This document shows positions 52,366-64,000 of a stretch of 64,000 bases of DNA, piece by piece. This DNA is from Monarcha castaneiventris obscurior (taxonomy: Eukaryota; Chordata; Aves; Passeriformes; Monarchidae), in NCBI GenBank assembly GCA_026261815.1, contig JAMPIT010000269.1, positions 496,001-560,000 of the forward strand, in the 5' to 3' direction. Position 1 is the stretch's first letter. Each line of letters begins with the position of its first letter. The notes under the pieces are model-generated. The model saw only the letters and a list, made by a program, of their open reading frames with translations. It had not been told where the DNA came from and made no database searches. The translations under genes were made by a program, and so were the position numbers.

Positions 52366-55300
52366 TCAGAAGAGGAAGGCTTTTTTCTTCAGCTCGTTGC
52401 GCTTCCACAGCGCCAGTTTGCCGAACTCCTCCGGCGTCATCTCGAACACCTTCAGGAAATCCTCGGGGGACAAGTGGCGCTGCGGGAAAGGGGGTCGGAG
52501 GGTGCTGACAGAGGGAAGAGACCCCTCCCCGGAGCCCCCCCGAGCCTGGAGCAGCTCCTACCTCCAGCCTGGTCCTGTCCACGCCGGGCGGGAGCTTCAC
52601 ACGGCCTCGGTTCGTCACCATCAGCATCTCATAGGGGTAGATCTGAAACGGGGCGGGGAGGGGGGACAGGGGGGTGTGAGACCCTCTGAGAGACCCCTCG
52701 GCCCCATCCAAGCCCCCCCTGGGCCCTTCCAAGCCTCCCAACCTCATCCAAACCCATCCAATCCCAGCAAAGACACCCCAGCTCCTTCCAAGCCCCCCAA
52801 ACCTAACAAAGACCCCTCGGCCCCATCCAAGCCCCCTCCCAAGCCCCCACCAGCCCATTCAAGCTCTCCCGGCCCCATCCAAGCCCCCCAACCCTAACAA
52901 AGACCCCTCGCCCCTTCCAACCCCCCAACCCCATCCAAGCCCCCCAACCCATCTAAGCCCTCACCCCCTCCAGCCCCTTGTTTGCCCTCAGCCCCATCCA
53001 AGCTCTCCCAGCCCCATCCAAGCCCCCCCTGGGCCCTTCCAAGCCCTCCAACCCCATCCAAGCCCCCCCGGCCCCATCCAAACCCACCCAACCCTAACAA
53101 CGACCCCTCAGCCCCTTCCAAGCTCTCCCAGCTCCTTCCAAGCCCCCCAAACCTAACAAAGACCCTTCAGCCCCATCTAAGCCCCTTCGCAACCCCATCC
53201 AAGCCCTCCCAACCTCATCTAAGCCCTCCCAAGGCCCCCCAACCTCATCCAAGCCCCCCACCAGCCCCATCCAAGCCCCCCAACCCCATCCAAGCCCCCC
53301 AACCCTAACAAAGACCCCTCGGCCCCTTCCAAGCCCCCCAACCCCATCCAAGCCCCCCAACCCTAACAAAGACCCCTCAGCCCCCCTCCAAGCCCCTCCC
53401 GAGCTCTTCCAACCCCCCGAACCCCATCCAAGCCCCTCCCGGCCCCTTCCAAGCCCCCCAATCCCATCCAAACCCACCCAACCCCAACAAAGACCCCTCA
53501 GCCCCTTCCAAGCCCCTCCCGGCCCCTTCCAACAGAATCCAAGCCCCTTCCAACCCCATCCAGCTCTCCCAGCCCCTTCTGAGCCCCCCCAACCCCATCC
53601 AAACCCCCCCCCCGGCCCCTTCCAAGCCCCCCAACCCCATCCAAGCTCTCCCAGCCCCTTCCAAGCCCCTCCCGGCCCTTTCCAAACCCCCCTGGCCCCA
53701 TCCAAACCCCCCCGGCTCCATTCAAACCCCCCCGGCTCCATCCAAACCCCCCCAACCCCATCCAAGCCCCTCCCTGCTCCATCCGAGCCCCCCCCGGCCC
53801 CATCCGAGCCCCCCCAGCACCCAGCCCCGCTCACCTTCTGCTCCAGCATGCTGGGCAGCGAGTTCCCTCTGTCCATGCGCCCGCGCTGCCCGTTCTGGGG
53901 GGGGCCGGGGAGGGGGCAAAACTTGAGATCAACCCGGGCCCCCCAACCTCCCCCCCCCCCGAAGTGCTGCTCACCCCCCACCCCAACCGGAGCCGAGGGG
54001 CTGCAGCCTGCGGGTGAAAGACCCCCTCTGCCCCCCTCAGGGACCGTCCCGGGGGTGTCCCCGTCCCCCCCCCAGCCCCGTACGTCACCCTCTGGCTGGG
54101 TGTCCGCGTCCGCAGCCCCGTGAGTCCTCACCTGTAGGGCTGGACAGAGAGAGAGGGGGGCAGGGGTCAGCCCGGGGACCCCCCCTGTGCCCCCCACATT
54201 CCTGCCCCCGAGGGGCTTTCGCAGCCTCTGCTGAGCCCGGCTTTGTCCCAGCGCTCCCAATCCCTGGGGACGCCCCCGCGTGTCCCGGGACACCCCCAGA
54301 TTCCCGGAGAAATCTCTTGGGACGCCCCCACATATCTAGGACACCCCCACATGTCCCGGGACATCCCCAGATTCCCGGAGAAATCTCTTGGGACGCCCTC
54401 ACATCTCCAGGGCATCCCCACATCCCTCCAGGTCATTCCGGCATTCCCAGGACGCCCCTGCACTCCCAGGGACACCCCCACATCTCCAGGGCATCCCCAC
54501 ATGTCCCAGGACACCCCCACATTTTCCAGGACACCCCCACATGTCCCAGGATACCTTTGGAACATCCCCACATTCCCTGGGACACCCCCACATCTCCCAG
54601 CGATCAGCCCCACATGTCCCAGGACACCCCCACATCTCCGGGACACCCCCAAATTCCCGGGGACATCCTCTGGGACACCCTCACATTTTCCAGGACACCC
54701 CCACGTGTCCCAGGACACCCCCACATGGCCCAGGACACCTTTGGAACACCCCCACATTCCCTGGGACAGCCCCACATCTCCCAGGACATCCCACATGTCC
54801 CAGGGATAACCCCACATCCCCAGGACACCCCCACATCTCCCAGGGATAACCCCACATGACCCAGGACACCCCCAGATTCCCGGGGAAATCTCTTGGAACA
54901 CCCCCACATCTCCAGGGCATCCCCACATCCCTCCAGGTCATTCCAGCATCCCCAGGACACCCCCACATCTCCCAGGGATCATCCCACATCCCCAGGGACA
55001 CCCCCACATATCCCAGGACACCCCAACATATCCCAGGACAGCCCCACATTTTCCAGGACGCCCCCAGATTCCCAGGGACATCCTCTGGGACACCCCCACA
55101 TATCCCAGGACACCTTTGGAACATCCCCACATTCCCTGGGACACCCCCACATCTCCAAGACATCCCTGCATCCCCAGGGACACCCCCACATGTCCCAGGG
55201 ACACCCCCAAATCCCCAAGACACCCTCAAATTCCCGGGGACATCCTCTGGGACACCCCCACATCTCCCAGGGTATCCCCACATCCCCAAGACACCCCCAC

Positions 55301-58300
55301 ATTTTCCAGGACGCCCCCACATTCCCGGGCACATTCCCTGGGACACTCCCACGTCTCCAAAACATCCCTGAATCCCCAGGGACACCCCCACATGTCCCAA
55401 GACACCCCCAAATTCCCAAGGACACCCCCACATGTCCCAAGACACCCCCAAATCCCCAGGGACACCCCCAAACCCCCAAGATACCCCCTAAATTCCCCAG
55501 GACACCCCCAAATTCCCAGGGACACCCCCACATGTCCCAAGACACCCGCAAATTCCCAGGGACACCCCCACATCCTCAGGGACACCCCCAAATCCCCAGG
55601 GACACCCCCAAATCCCCAGGACACCCCTAAATTCCCTAGGACACCCGCAAATCCCCAGGGACACCCCCACATGTCCCAGGACACCCCCAAATCCCTAGGG
55701 ACACCCCCACATCCCCAGGGACACCCCCACATGTCCCAGGACACCCCCAAATCCCCAGGGACACTCCCAAATCCCCAAGACACCCCCAAATCCCCAGGGA
55801 CATCCCCACATGTCCCAAGACACCCCCAAATCCCCAGGGACACCCCCAAATCCCCAAGACACCCCCTAAATTGCCCAGGACACCCCCACATGTCCCAGGG
55901 ACACCCCCACATGTCCCAGGACACCCCCAAATCCCCAGGACACCCCCAAATCCCCAGGGACACCCCCAAATCCCCGGGGACACCCCCACATGTCCCAGGA
56001 CACCCCCAAATTCCCAGGGACAAGGGACACCCCCAAATCCCCGGGACACCCCCAATCCCAGGACACCCCTAAATTCCCAGGGACACCCCCAAATCCCCAG
56101 GGACACCCCCATTCCCTGCCCGGATCCTCACCAGGGCTGCCCTTCTCGCTCCCCGCCGAGCCGAACTCCGCCGACTGCAGCTGCGGGGGGACGGGGCAGG
56201 GTCAGAGGGGTCCCCCAAAACCCCGGAGGGGGCTGGGGGTGACCCCGGGAGTGGGGAGGGGGTCACTTACCCGGGTGAGGGTGCTCCGGCCGGAGGCGGG
56301 GAGCGAGGAGCTCTTGGAGCTCGAGTGCAGGGCTGGGAGAGAGGCAGAGAGAGTCAGGGGCATTTTAGGGACGGGCAGGGATTTGGGGGGTACAGGAAGG
56401 GATTTGGGGGGTACAGGAAGGGATTTGGGGGGGTACAGGTGGGGATTTGGGAGGTGCAGGCAGGAATTGGGGGAATTTTGGGGGGATTTGGAGGGTACAG
56501 GCAGGAATTGGGGGGCACAAGAAGGATTTGGGGGGTACAGGCAGAGATTTGTGGGGTAAAGGAAGGAATTTGGGAGGTGCAGGGGGAATTTGGGGGTAAA
56601 GGCAGGGATTTGGGGGGTACAGGTGGGGATTTGGGAGGTGCAGGCAGGGATTTAGGAGGTGCAGGCAGGGATTTGGGAGGTACAGGGGGGATTTGGGGGG
56701 TACAGGCAGGATTTTGAGGGGCACAGGCAGGATTTTGGGGGGCACAGGCAGGATTTTGGGGGTTCAAGCAGGATTTTGAGGGGCACAGGCAGGAATTTGT
56801 GAGGTGTAGGCAGGATTTGAGGGGCGCAGACAGGATTTTGGGGGGCACAGGCAGGATTTTGGGTGCCCAGACAGGATTTTGGGGAGCACAGGCAGGATTT
56901 TGGGGGTTCAAGCAAGATTTTGAGGGATACAGACAGGATTTGGGGGCACAGACAGGATTTTGGGGGGCACAGGCAGGATTTTGAGGGGCACAGTCAGGAC
57001 TTTGTGGGGCACAGGCAGGAATTTGTGAGGAGTAGGCAGGATTTGAGGGGCACAGGCAGGATTTTGGGGGGCACAGTCAGGATTTTGGGGGGCACAGTCA
57101 GGATTTGAGGGGCACAGGCAGGATTTTGGGGGCCCAGACAGGATTTTGGGGGGCACAGGCAGGATTTTGGGGGCCCAGACAGGATTTTGGGGGGCCAGGC
57201 AGGATTTTGGGGGGCCCAGACAGCCAGAGGTGAGGAGGGGACGGGCTGCAAGCAGAACAACCCCACTCACACGTGTGGAAAGGCGTCCGGTCCGGCAGCG
57301 AGCGAGTTTTTCTCCGGATTGGGAGAGATTTCTCCATCTCCTCCTTCAGGATCAGCTTCCCGAGGTTGGAGGTGACCTGGGGATGCAGGGACAAGGATTG
57401 GGATCGGTTCCAGCTCCTCCCCCGACCCCATCCCAAAGTTCCACCCGCCCCCTCCTCACCTTGCTCAGCTCCTGCCGCTGGAGCTCCCGCAGGTTCTTCA
57501 TCTCCTCCGTCAGATCCTCATCCTCCTCCTCGCCTCTCTTGGACGCCATCCGCCTCCTCCACTCCGTCTCTGCGGGGAAATTTGGGGTTTTCTGCTCATT
57601 CCCAGCTCTCCCCGGGTTCTCCAGGTGGGAAAAGGCTGCGGTTGGCACCTACCCACGACTGCCAGGGACGGGGGGCACGGCCAGTAGTCGGTCTCGATCT
57701 TGGCGGGCTGGTTGGGATCCGGGGGCTGCGCCGCCGGGAATTTGGAGGATTCGATGATCAAATCCTCGATGAGGTGTTTGCCGTGGTGGGCGCTGGAATG
57801 GTGGTCTGGGAAAGGGGGTGGGGGGGGGGCACGGGGAGGGTGAGGCGGCATCCAGGGATACCCCATCCCATGGGATAAACCCCTCATCCTATGGGATAGA
57901 CCCCATCCTAGGGGATAGACCCCATCCCATGGGATAAACCCCTCATCCTATGGGATAGACTCCCCATCCTATGAGATAGACCCCATCCCATAGGATAGAC
58001 CCCATCCCATGGGATAGATCCCATCCTATGGGATAGACCCCATCCTATGGGATAGACTCCCCATCTCATGGGATAGACCCCAATCCCACAGGATAGACCC
58101 CAATCCTATGGGATAGACTCCCCATCCTATGGGATAGATCCCATCCCAGGATAACCCATCCCATGGGATAGATCCCATCCCAGGATACCCCATCCCATGG
58201 GATAAACCCCTCATCCTATGGGATAGACCCCATCCTATGGGATAGACTCCCCATCCCATGGGATAGACCCCAATCCCACGGGATAGACCCCTTCCCATGG

Positions 58301-59958
58301 GATAGACCCCATCCCATGGAATAGGCCCCTCATCCTATGGGATAGACCCCATCCCATGGGACAGACCCCATCCCGGGATACCCCATCTCATGGGATAGAC
58401 CCCAATCCCACAGGATAGACCCCAATCCTATGGGATAGACCCCCCCCCCCATACCACAGGATAGACCCCAATCCTATGGGATAGACCCGCCCCCCATACC
58501 ACAGGACAGACCCCATCCCACGGGACAGACCCCATCCTATGGGATAGACCCCATCCCATGGGACAGACCCCAATCCCATAGGACAAACCCCAATCCCACG
58601 GGACAGACCCCAATCCCACGGGACAGACCCCAATCCCACAGGACAGACCCCAATCCCATAGGACAGACCCCATCCTATGGGATAGACCCCATCCCATGGG
58701 ACAGACCCCAATCCCATAGGACAAACCCCAATCCCACGGGACAGACCCCAATCCCACGGGACAGACCCCAATCCCACGGGACAGACCCCAATCCCATAGG
58801 ACAGACCCCATCCTATGGGATAGACCCCAATCCCACAGGACAGACCCCAATCCCATAGGACAAACCCCCCCTGCACCCCACTCACCTTTCTGCCGGTAAA
58901 TCGGGGGCTTCTTGTAGATGTTGAGCTCTGTGGTGTCGGTCTCTGGAAGGCACAAAAAAACGATCCGTGATTAGGATTGGGATTTGGGATTGGGATTGGG
59001 ATCTCGCAGGCTCGGGGACGCTGGGTTTTGGGATGCCGGGGCTCGGTACCGGGTCTGTGGAAGTGCTGGACGCTGCTGCGGGTGGGGGCAGTGCCCGGGC
59101 GGGCCGGGGGCGGCCCCGGGGCGCTGCTGGGGCCGCGGCTCTCCAGCCACTCCCGGATCACCTGCGGGAACACCGGGATCGGGGATCAGCGCCACCCCTC
59201 CCCAAATTCCCCATCGCCCCCTTCCTCCTCCTCCCCCCCCGCGGGGTCCCGGTACTCACCTCCGGAGATGGAGGAGGAGACATGGATTTGGGAGACAGGG
59301 AGCGCTGCAGGAGGCAAAAATCCTGGTGAATTTTAATCGTTTTAATGAGTTTTAATAATTTTAATAGATTTCACGGAGTGTTGTGAGTTTTGATGATTTT
59401 TTTAAAATCATTTTTTTATGATTTTTACGAGGTTTTATGAATGTTTATGGATTTTTATGATTTTTGATGAGTTTTTGTGGATGTTTATGAATTTTTATGA
59501 TTTTTAATGAGTTTTTATGAATGTTAATGAATGTTTATTATTTTTTCTGAGTTTTTATGGTTTTTAACGAATTTTTATGATTTTTAAAGAATTTTTATGA
59601 TTTTTTTAGATTTTTAATGAATTTTTATGATTTTTATGATTTTTATGATTTTAATGAATTTTTATACTTTTATATTTTTATATATTTAGATATAAAATAT
59701 ATATACTATAAATAGATAAAAATATAAATATGTATAAAATATAAATAGGTATAAAATATAAATAGGTATAAAATATAAATATATATAAAATATAAATATA
59801 TATAAAACTATATATATATAAAACTATATATAAAAATATAAATATATAATATATATAAAAATATTATATATATATAAAAATAAAATACATATTTATATAT
59901 ATATATAAATATATATATAACTATATATAAAAATATAAATATATAATATATTAAAAAA

Positions 59959-59996
<38 letters not shown>

Positions 59997-62249
59997 TTTT
60001 TATATATTTTCATGCATTTTTTGTGCCTTTTAACCACTTCTACGCCAGCATTTTATCCCAGCAACCCAAACCCTGTAACCCTCCTCTCCAGCTGGGATTC
60101 TCCCAAAAAAAAAAACCTCCGGGAATTCCCCCTCACCTCCCGGCTCCGGGGCAGCTCCACGTGCTCCATCAGCGAGTAGGTGAAATGGGGTTCATAAATC
60201 ATCAGATCGGGGCGCTCGATGTCCAGGATCGCTTTGTCCTTGGGGATGGCAGCCAGGTCCTTGTAGCCCAGCACCTCGTTGTCCATTTTGGCCTGGAGTG
60301 AAGGGAAAACTCCTTCATTCGGAGGCAGGAAGGGGATTTTTTGGGAATGGGGCGGGTTCACATCATCCGTGATGTGGGGGGGACGCAGAGGGTTTGGGGG
60401 AGGGGGGGCGCATCCCGAGCTCGTGGGTTTAGGGATGAGGGTGGGAAAATGGGAATGATTTTTGTTTTACCACGATGCTGGAGGGAGACCCAGGAACGCT
60501 GGATCCGCGGGAAGAGCAGACGCTCCCAGGGGAGGTCAGTGGCTGCTGGGTGGGAAAAGGGAGGTTTTAGCCCAGGGAGGGGCTCTGGGGTGTGATCGGG
60601 GGGGTTACAGAGGGACCCCTGTGCCCATGGAGCCCCGATTCCTTGGGGGTGGTGGGCGCTGGGTGGGCAGGGCACAGCCGGGAGGTGCCAGCGGCTTGGG
60701 CAGGGCACCACCGCAGGGAGCAGCCAGGCTGGGCTGGAGGAGGAGGAGGAGGAGGAGGAGGAGGAGGAGGAGGAGGAGGAGGAAGGCAGGGCCCTGCCAA
60801 CAGCAGCCCATGACTGCCCCTGCCTTTGGCCACCAGCCCCTGCCTTTGGCCACCAGCCCCTGCCCTTGGCCACCAGCCCCCGTGTGCCCTCCCTGCGTGC
60901 AGGGCTCACTGATCCCCAGCACTGTGCCAGCGCCCCCAGAACCCTTCCCTGGACCCCCAGCACCCCCAGAACCCTTCCCTGGACCCCCAGAACCCTTCCC
61001 GGGACCCCCAGCACCCCCAGAACCCTTCCCTGGACCCCCAGAACCCTTCCCTGGACCTCCAGCACCCCCAGACCCTTCCCTGGACCCCCAGCACCCCAGA
61101 ACCCTTCCTGGACCCCAGACCCTTCCTGGACCCCAGCACCCCCAGAACCTTTCCTGGACCCCCAGAACCCTTTTGGGGTTGGTGGGGTTTTGGGTTGGGG
61201 TTTGGGTTGGGGTTGGGTTGCCCAGCACCCCCAGAACCCTTCCCTGGACCCCCAGAACCCTCCCCTGGACCCCCAGGACCCTGTTCTGTACCCCCAAAAC
61301 TTTTTCCGGACCTCCAGCACTCTCCCTGGACCCCCAACACCCTTCCCTGTACCCCCGGCACCCTCTCTGGACCCCCAGAACTTCCCTGGACCCTGTTCTG
61401 TACACCCAAAACTTTTCCTGGACCTCCAGAATCTTCCCTGGACCCCCGGTACCCTGTTCTGTACCCCCAGAACTTTTCCTGGACCTTCAGAATCTTCTCT
61501 GGACCCCCAGAGCCCTTCCCTGAACCCCCAGCACCCTCTCTGGACCTCCAGAATCTTCCCTGAACCCCCAGAACTTTTCCCGGACCCCCAGCATCCTCCC
61601 TGGACCCCCAAGCACCCTTCACTGACCCCCAGCACCCTTCCTGGACCCCCAGCATCTTCCTTGAACCCTCAGTACCCAGTTCTGTACCCCTAGAACTTTT
61701 CCTGGACCTCCAGAATCTTCCCTGGACCCTCAGAACTTTTCCCGGACCTCCAGCACTCTTCCTGGACCCCCAAGCACCCTTCACTGACCCCCAGCACCCT
61801 CTTCTGTACCCCAGCACCCTTCCTGGACCCCCAGAACTTTTCCTGGACTTCCAGAATTTTCTCTGGACCCCCTGAACCCTTCCCTGTAACCCCAGCGCTC
61901 TCTCTGGTGTTCTGGACCCCCAGAACTTTCCCTGTACCTCCACCAGCCTCCCTGGACCGCCAGCACTCTTCCCGGACCCCCAGAACCCCTCCCAGACACC
62001 CAGAACCCCCCTCGGATTCCCCAGAACCCTTCCCGGACCCCCAGAACCCCTCCCAGACCCCCAGAACCCTTCCCGGATCCCCAGAACCCTTCCCGGACCC
62101 CCAGAACCCTTCCCGGACCCCCAGAACCCTTCCCGGACCCCCAGAACCCTTCCCGGACCCCCAGAACTCTTCCCGGACCCCCAGAACCCTTCCCGGACCC
62201 CCAGAACCCTTCCCGGACCCCCCCCCTTTACCTTCTGCAGTCTTTCCAT
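52366..62249 (-). CDS. DMTN: dematin actin-binding protein (erythrocyte band 4.9), 15 coding exons
   Basis: Actin-bundling protein of the spectrin-actin junction with a villin-type headpiece. Exons in transcript order: 62249-62232, 60545-60471, 60292-60137, 59304-59260, 59161-59050, 58942-58886, 57805-57653, 57569-57460, 57376-57271, 56332-56271, 56180-56132, 54139-54132 (8 bp), 53894-53835, 52642-52562 and 52479-52366, giving 401 residues (human long form 405). Phases all agree. Landmarks are [136 protein letters not shown] and [20 protein letters not shown]. The headpiece ends [21 protein letters not shown]. The residue equivalent to the PKA-phosphorylated serine near the C-terminus is Phe. 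Introns carry five large minisatellites. Confidence 0.97.
52690..53825. repeat. minisatellite in DMTN intron 13
   Basis: More than 50 units of 16-20 bp such as CCCCATCCAAGCCCCCCAAC and AACAAAGACCCCTCGGCCCC. Confidence 0.96.
54265..56115. repeat. 1.85-kb minisatellite in DMTN intron 11
   Basis: About 100 units of 16-20 bp such as GGGACACCCCCACATGTCCC and AGGACACCCCCAAATCCCC. It is the largest array in the window and sits between coding exons 11 and the 8-bp exon 12. Confidence 0.97.
56355..57230. repeat. minisatellite in DMTN intron 9
   Basis: About 40 units of 20-22 bp such as GGGGCACAGGCAGGATTTTG and GGATTTGGGGGGTACAGG. Confidence 0.96.
57850..58875. repeat. minisatellite in DMTN intron 6
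   Basis: About 55 units of 18-20 bp such as TATGGGATAGACCCCATCCC and CACGGGACAGACCCCAATCC, with a 190-bp higher-order duplication (about 58500-58690 and 58690-58860). Confidence 0.96.
59325..60020. repeat. AT-rich low-complexity DNA in DMTN intron 3
   Basis: TTTTTATGA-type units (59340-59650) followed by TATAAA/TATATA tracts (59650-60010). This is the only large AT-rich block inside a gene in the window. Confidence 0.92.
60735..60785. repeat. (GGA)n microsatellite
   Basis: About 16 GGA triplets in DMTN intron 1. Confidence 0.95.
60920..62225. repeat. minisatellite filling DMTN intron 1
   Basis: About 70 units of 18-20 bp such as CCCCCAGAACCCTTCCCTGG. It runs to within 10 bp of the donor of the 18-bp first coding exon. 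Confidence 0.96.
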
Positions 62250-62559
62250 TCAGCTCTGGGCTGCCGGGGTTGTGTCAGTCACAGGGTCCTGTGGGCACAG
62301 CCAGGGGCTCGGGCACTGCCAGGGTGGGCACAGAGCGACCCCCGGGTTTGGGGGGGGGGGTCCCATCTCCCACCGCCCTCCTGCCACGGGGCCGAGCCCT
62401 GGAACCCCCCAAAACAGCGCCCTGGAACCCCCCAAAACAGCGCCCTGGAGCTGTCACTTGCCCAAATATCGCTGTGCCGGCAGCAGTCCGGGCCTGCCAG
62501 GAGATGCCACCCACCCCCCCCAAAATCAGGGGACGGGCCCCTGTGGGACCCCCACTCAC

Positions 62560-62624
62560 CGCTGCCTCTGTGGCTCCGCATCCCCCCTGGGCTCCGGCAC
62601 CGGGCTGGGGCTCGGGCGCTCCCT
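62560..62624 (-). other. predicted non-coding 5' exon of DMTN
   Basis: Bounded by an acceptor (CCTCGCAG on minus) and a strong donor (AGCG/GTGAGTGGG). It could splice to the acceptor CCCCGGCAG just before 62260, 11 bases upstream of the DMTN ATG. A further candidate first-exon donor (GCGA/GTGAGTCC) lies at 62771. The intervening (GTGCCC)n tract is at 62687-62729. Confidence 0.45.
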
Positions 62625-62899
62625 CTGCGAGGAACGGGACAGAGCTGCCGGTGACCCGCAGCGTGCCGGGGCCGCCCCTCGCCCCCCGTGCCCGTGCCCG
62701 TGCCCGTGCCCGTGCCCGTGCCCGGGGGCTGCTGACGGTGCTGGCGAGCGGAGCAGCGCCAGGGACTCACTCGCTTTTGTGCCTCCGCCTCCAGAAGGCT
62801 CCAGCGGGCTGCGGACCCGGCGTTGCTGCGCTCAGCCCCCCACAGCCCCCGGGCCCCGGCGCTCTAAAGCCCACAATGCCTCGCACAAAGGGGAAAATT

Positions 62900-63920
62900 C
62901 CCCATTCTCCTCCAAAACTTCTCCTTTCACAGCGGGGAGGGAGTTGGGGAAACCTCGTGAGAGGCGGGCGGTGACGGCGGCTCCGGCCCTGAGCCCCGAG
63001 CCTGCAGCCTGGGCACGGGGGAGGGGGTGAGGGGGTGGCACCGTTTTTGGGGACCCCGATGCTGCTGTCCCACAGCCCCGCTGCTCCCGGGAAGCGCCGA
63101 GCCCATTCCCAAGGGATGCGGAGATGGAGCGGGACCAGATCTGAGAAATCCGGGAGCATCCTCCGGCAGCAGGAGAGGAGGGAGCTCTGCCGGCAGCACC
63201 CCCGGGACCCCCCTGCCACAAACAACCCCCAGATTTTTACCCGGGAGGGGGTTTTAACCCTCCTGATCCCCACCCCCGGCACCTCCCCGCCCTCCCCAGG
63301 GATCCAGGAGCGGTGGGATGGGCACACGGAGCGCGGCACAAGGGTGGCATTGTGCGGGCGGGCACATCCATGAGCTCACACTTTCCAGTGCCCGGAGCCA
63401 GCGTTGCCCCCGGCCTCCGGTAGAGCCCCAGGGCTCTCGGGACACCGGCGGCGAGCAGATGGAGGCGATGGCGGAGAACGGCAGGGTGGGTGCGGGGCCG
63501 GGTGGATGCGGGCAAGGAAAACAAACCCGAGCCGGGGGTGCGGAGAAGACGCCACCAAAATCAGCGAGCGGTGCCAGGGTTGCACAAGCACACCCCCCCC
63601 ACCCGGTGCTCACGGTCCCCCCCCCGTCCCCGGCCCTCCGGGGGATGCGGGCAGAGCTTATCAGGAGCAGGCAGGGAGCCACCGCCCCGATGGCAGCCGC
63701 GTTCCCCATGGCAACCTCCGATCTCCCCGCGGAGCCGCTGCCAGGTTCCCCGCGTGTCCCGAGATAAGGGATCCTCGGCGTGTTTGGGATTTTCCTGGCC
63801 CGGAGGGCGAGGGGGAGAGGGGATAGGAGCGGGGGGAAGGTGGGGACACAGCGCGTCCCCCTCCCAGGGCGATGCTGAGAGGAGCCAGGGGGAGGGAAAA
63901 GAGCTGGGAAAAATGGGAGA
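62900..63920. other. upstream of DMTN, no gene seen
   Basis: GC-rich unique sequence with many overlapping frames on both strands. None resembles a known protein. It may contain the DMTN promoter and distal elements. Confidence 0.5.
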
Positions 63921-63929
63921 GAGATGGAG

Positions 63930-63985
63930 GAAGGATTGATGGATGGGTGGGTGGATGGATGGGTGGATGGATGGATGGATGGACA
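63930..63985. repeat. (GGAT)n microsatellite
   Basis: Tandem GGAT/GGGT tetranucleotides near the right edge of the window. Confidence 0.95.
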
Positions 63986-64000
63986 GGACACGTTCCGGCG

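Noticed and set aside
54167..56072. [18 protein letters not shown] and [18 protein letters not shown] long frames
   Set aside because: Both strands of the DMTN intron 11 minisatellite. Their similarity to structural proteins is low-complexity chance.
63237..63991. Possible further gene (such as FGF17 or NPM2) at the right edge
   Set aside because: Frames at 63237-63991 on both strands were read and none shows those families or any other.

Overview
The window looks like a very GC-rich, gene-dense avian microchromosome segment. The signs are degenerate CR1 LINE fragments, short introns and a block of genes that in human sits on 8p21.3. All of the homology calls below come from recognising protein sequence by eye; no database search was run. 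The species cannot be fixed from the window alone.

Layout. Positions 1-370 are AT-rich simple repeat. REEP4 (+, 680-5172) has 8 coding exons. A gene-free stretch follows (about 6930-15270) holding a CR1 fragment, minisatellites and two striking inverted repeats. The HR (hairless) 5' region comes next, including the conserved upstream peptide HRURF (15673-15786), then HR itself (+, 17016-24478, 18 coding exons). NUDT18 (+, 28949-31342, 3 coding exons) follows a CpG/CCAAT promoter near 26000. Three minus-strand genes come after it: FHIP2B/FAM160B2 (40928 down to 32408, 17 exons), an AFAP1-family gene (50458 down to 42157, 17 exons) and DMTN/dematin (62249 down to 52366, 15 coding exons including one of only 8 bp). 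NUDT18 and FHIP2B are convergent, with poly(A) signals about 130 bp apart. The last 1 kb (63000-64000) shows no recognisable gene.

The order REEP4-HR-NUDT18-FHIP2B-...-DMTN matches human 8p21.3, except that the AFAP1-family gene between FHIP2B and DMTN has, as far as I know, no human counterpart there. The three known AFAP genes lie beside the three ABLIM genes (AFAP1-ABLIM2, AFAP1L1-ABLIM3, AFAP1L2-ABLIM1), and DMTN is the fourth, headpiece-bearing relative of ABLIM. The new gene is therefore best explained as the missing fourth whole-genome-duplication copy. This is the main discovery candidate.

Nearly every intron and intergenic gap is filled by its own private minisatellite (unit 10-60 bp, more than 25 arrays). 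Many have units divisible by three, or no stop codon in any frame, so they create long spurious open reading frames on both strands. Exon boundaries were placed by GT/AG sites, reading-frame phase and family alignment; every gene closes in frame from start to stop.
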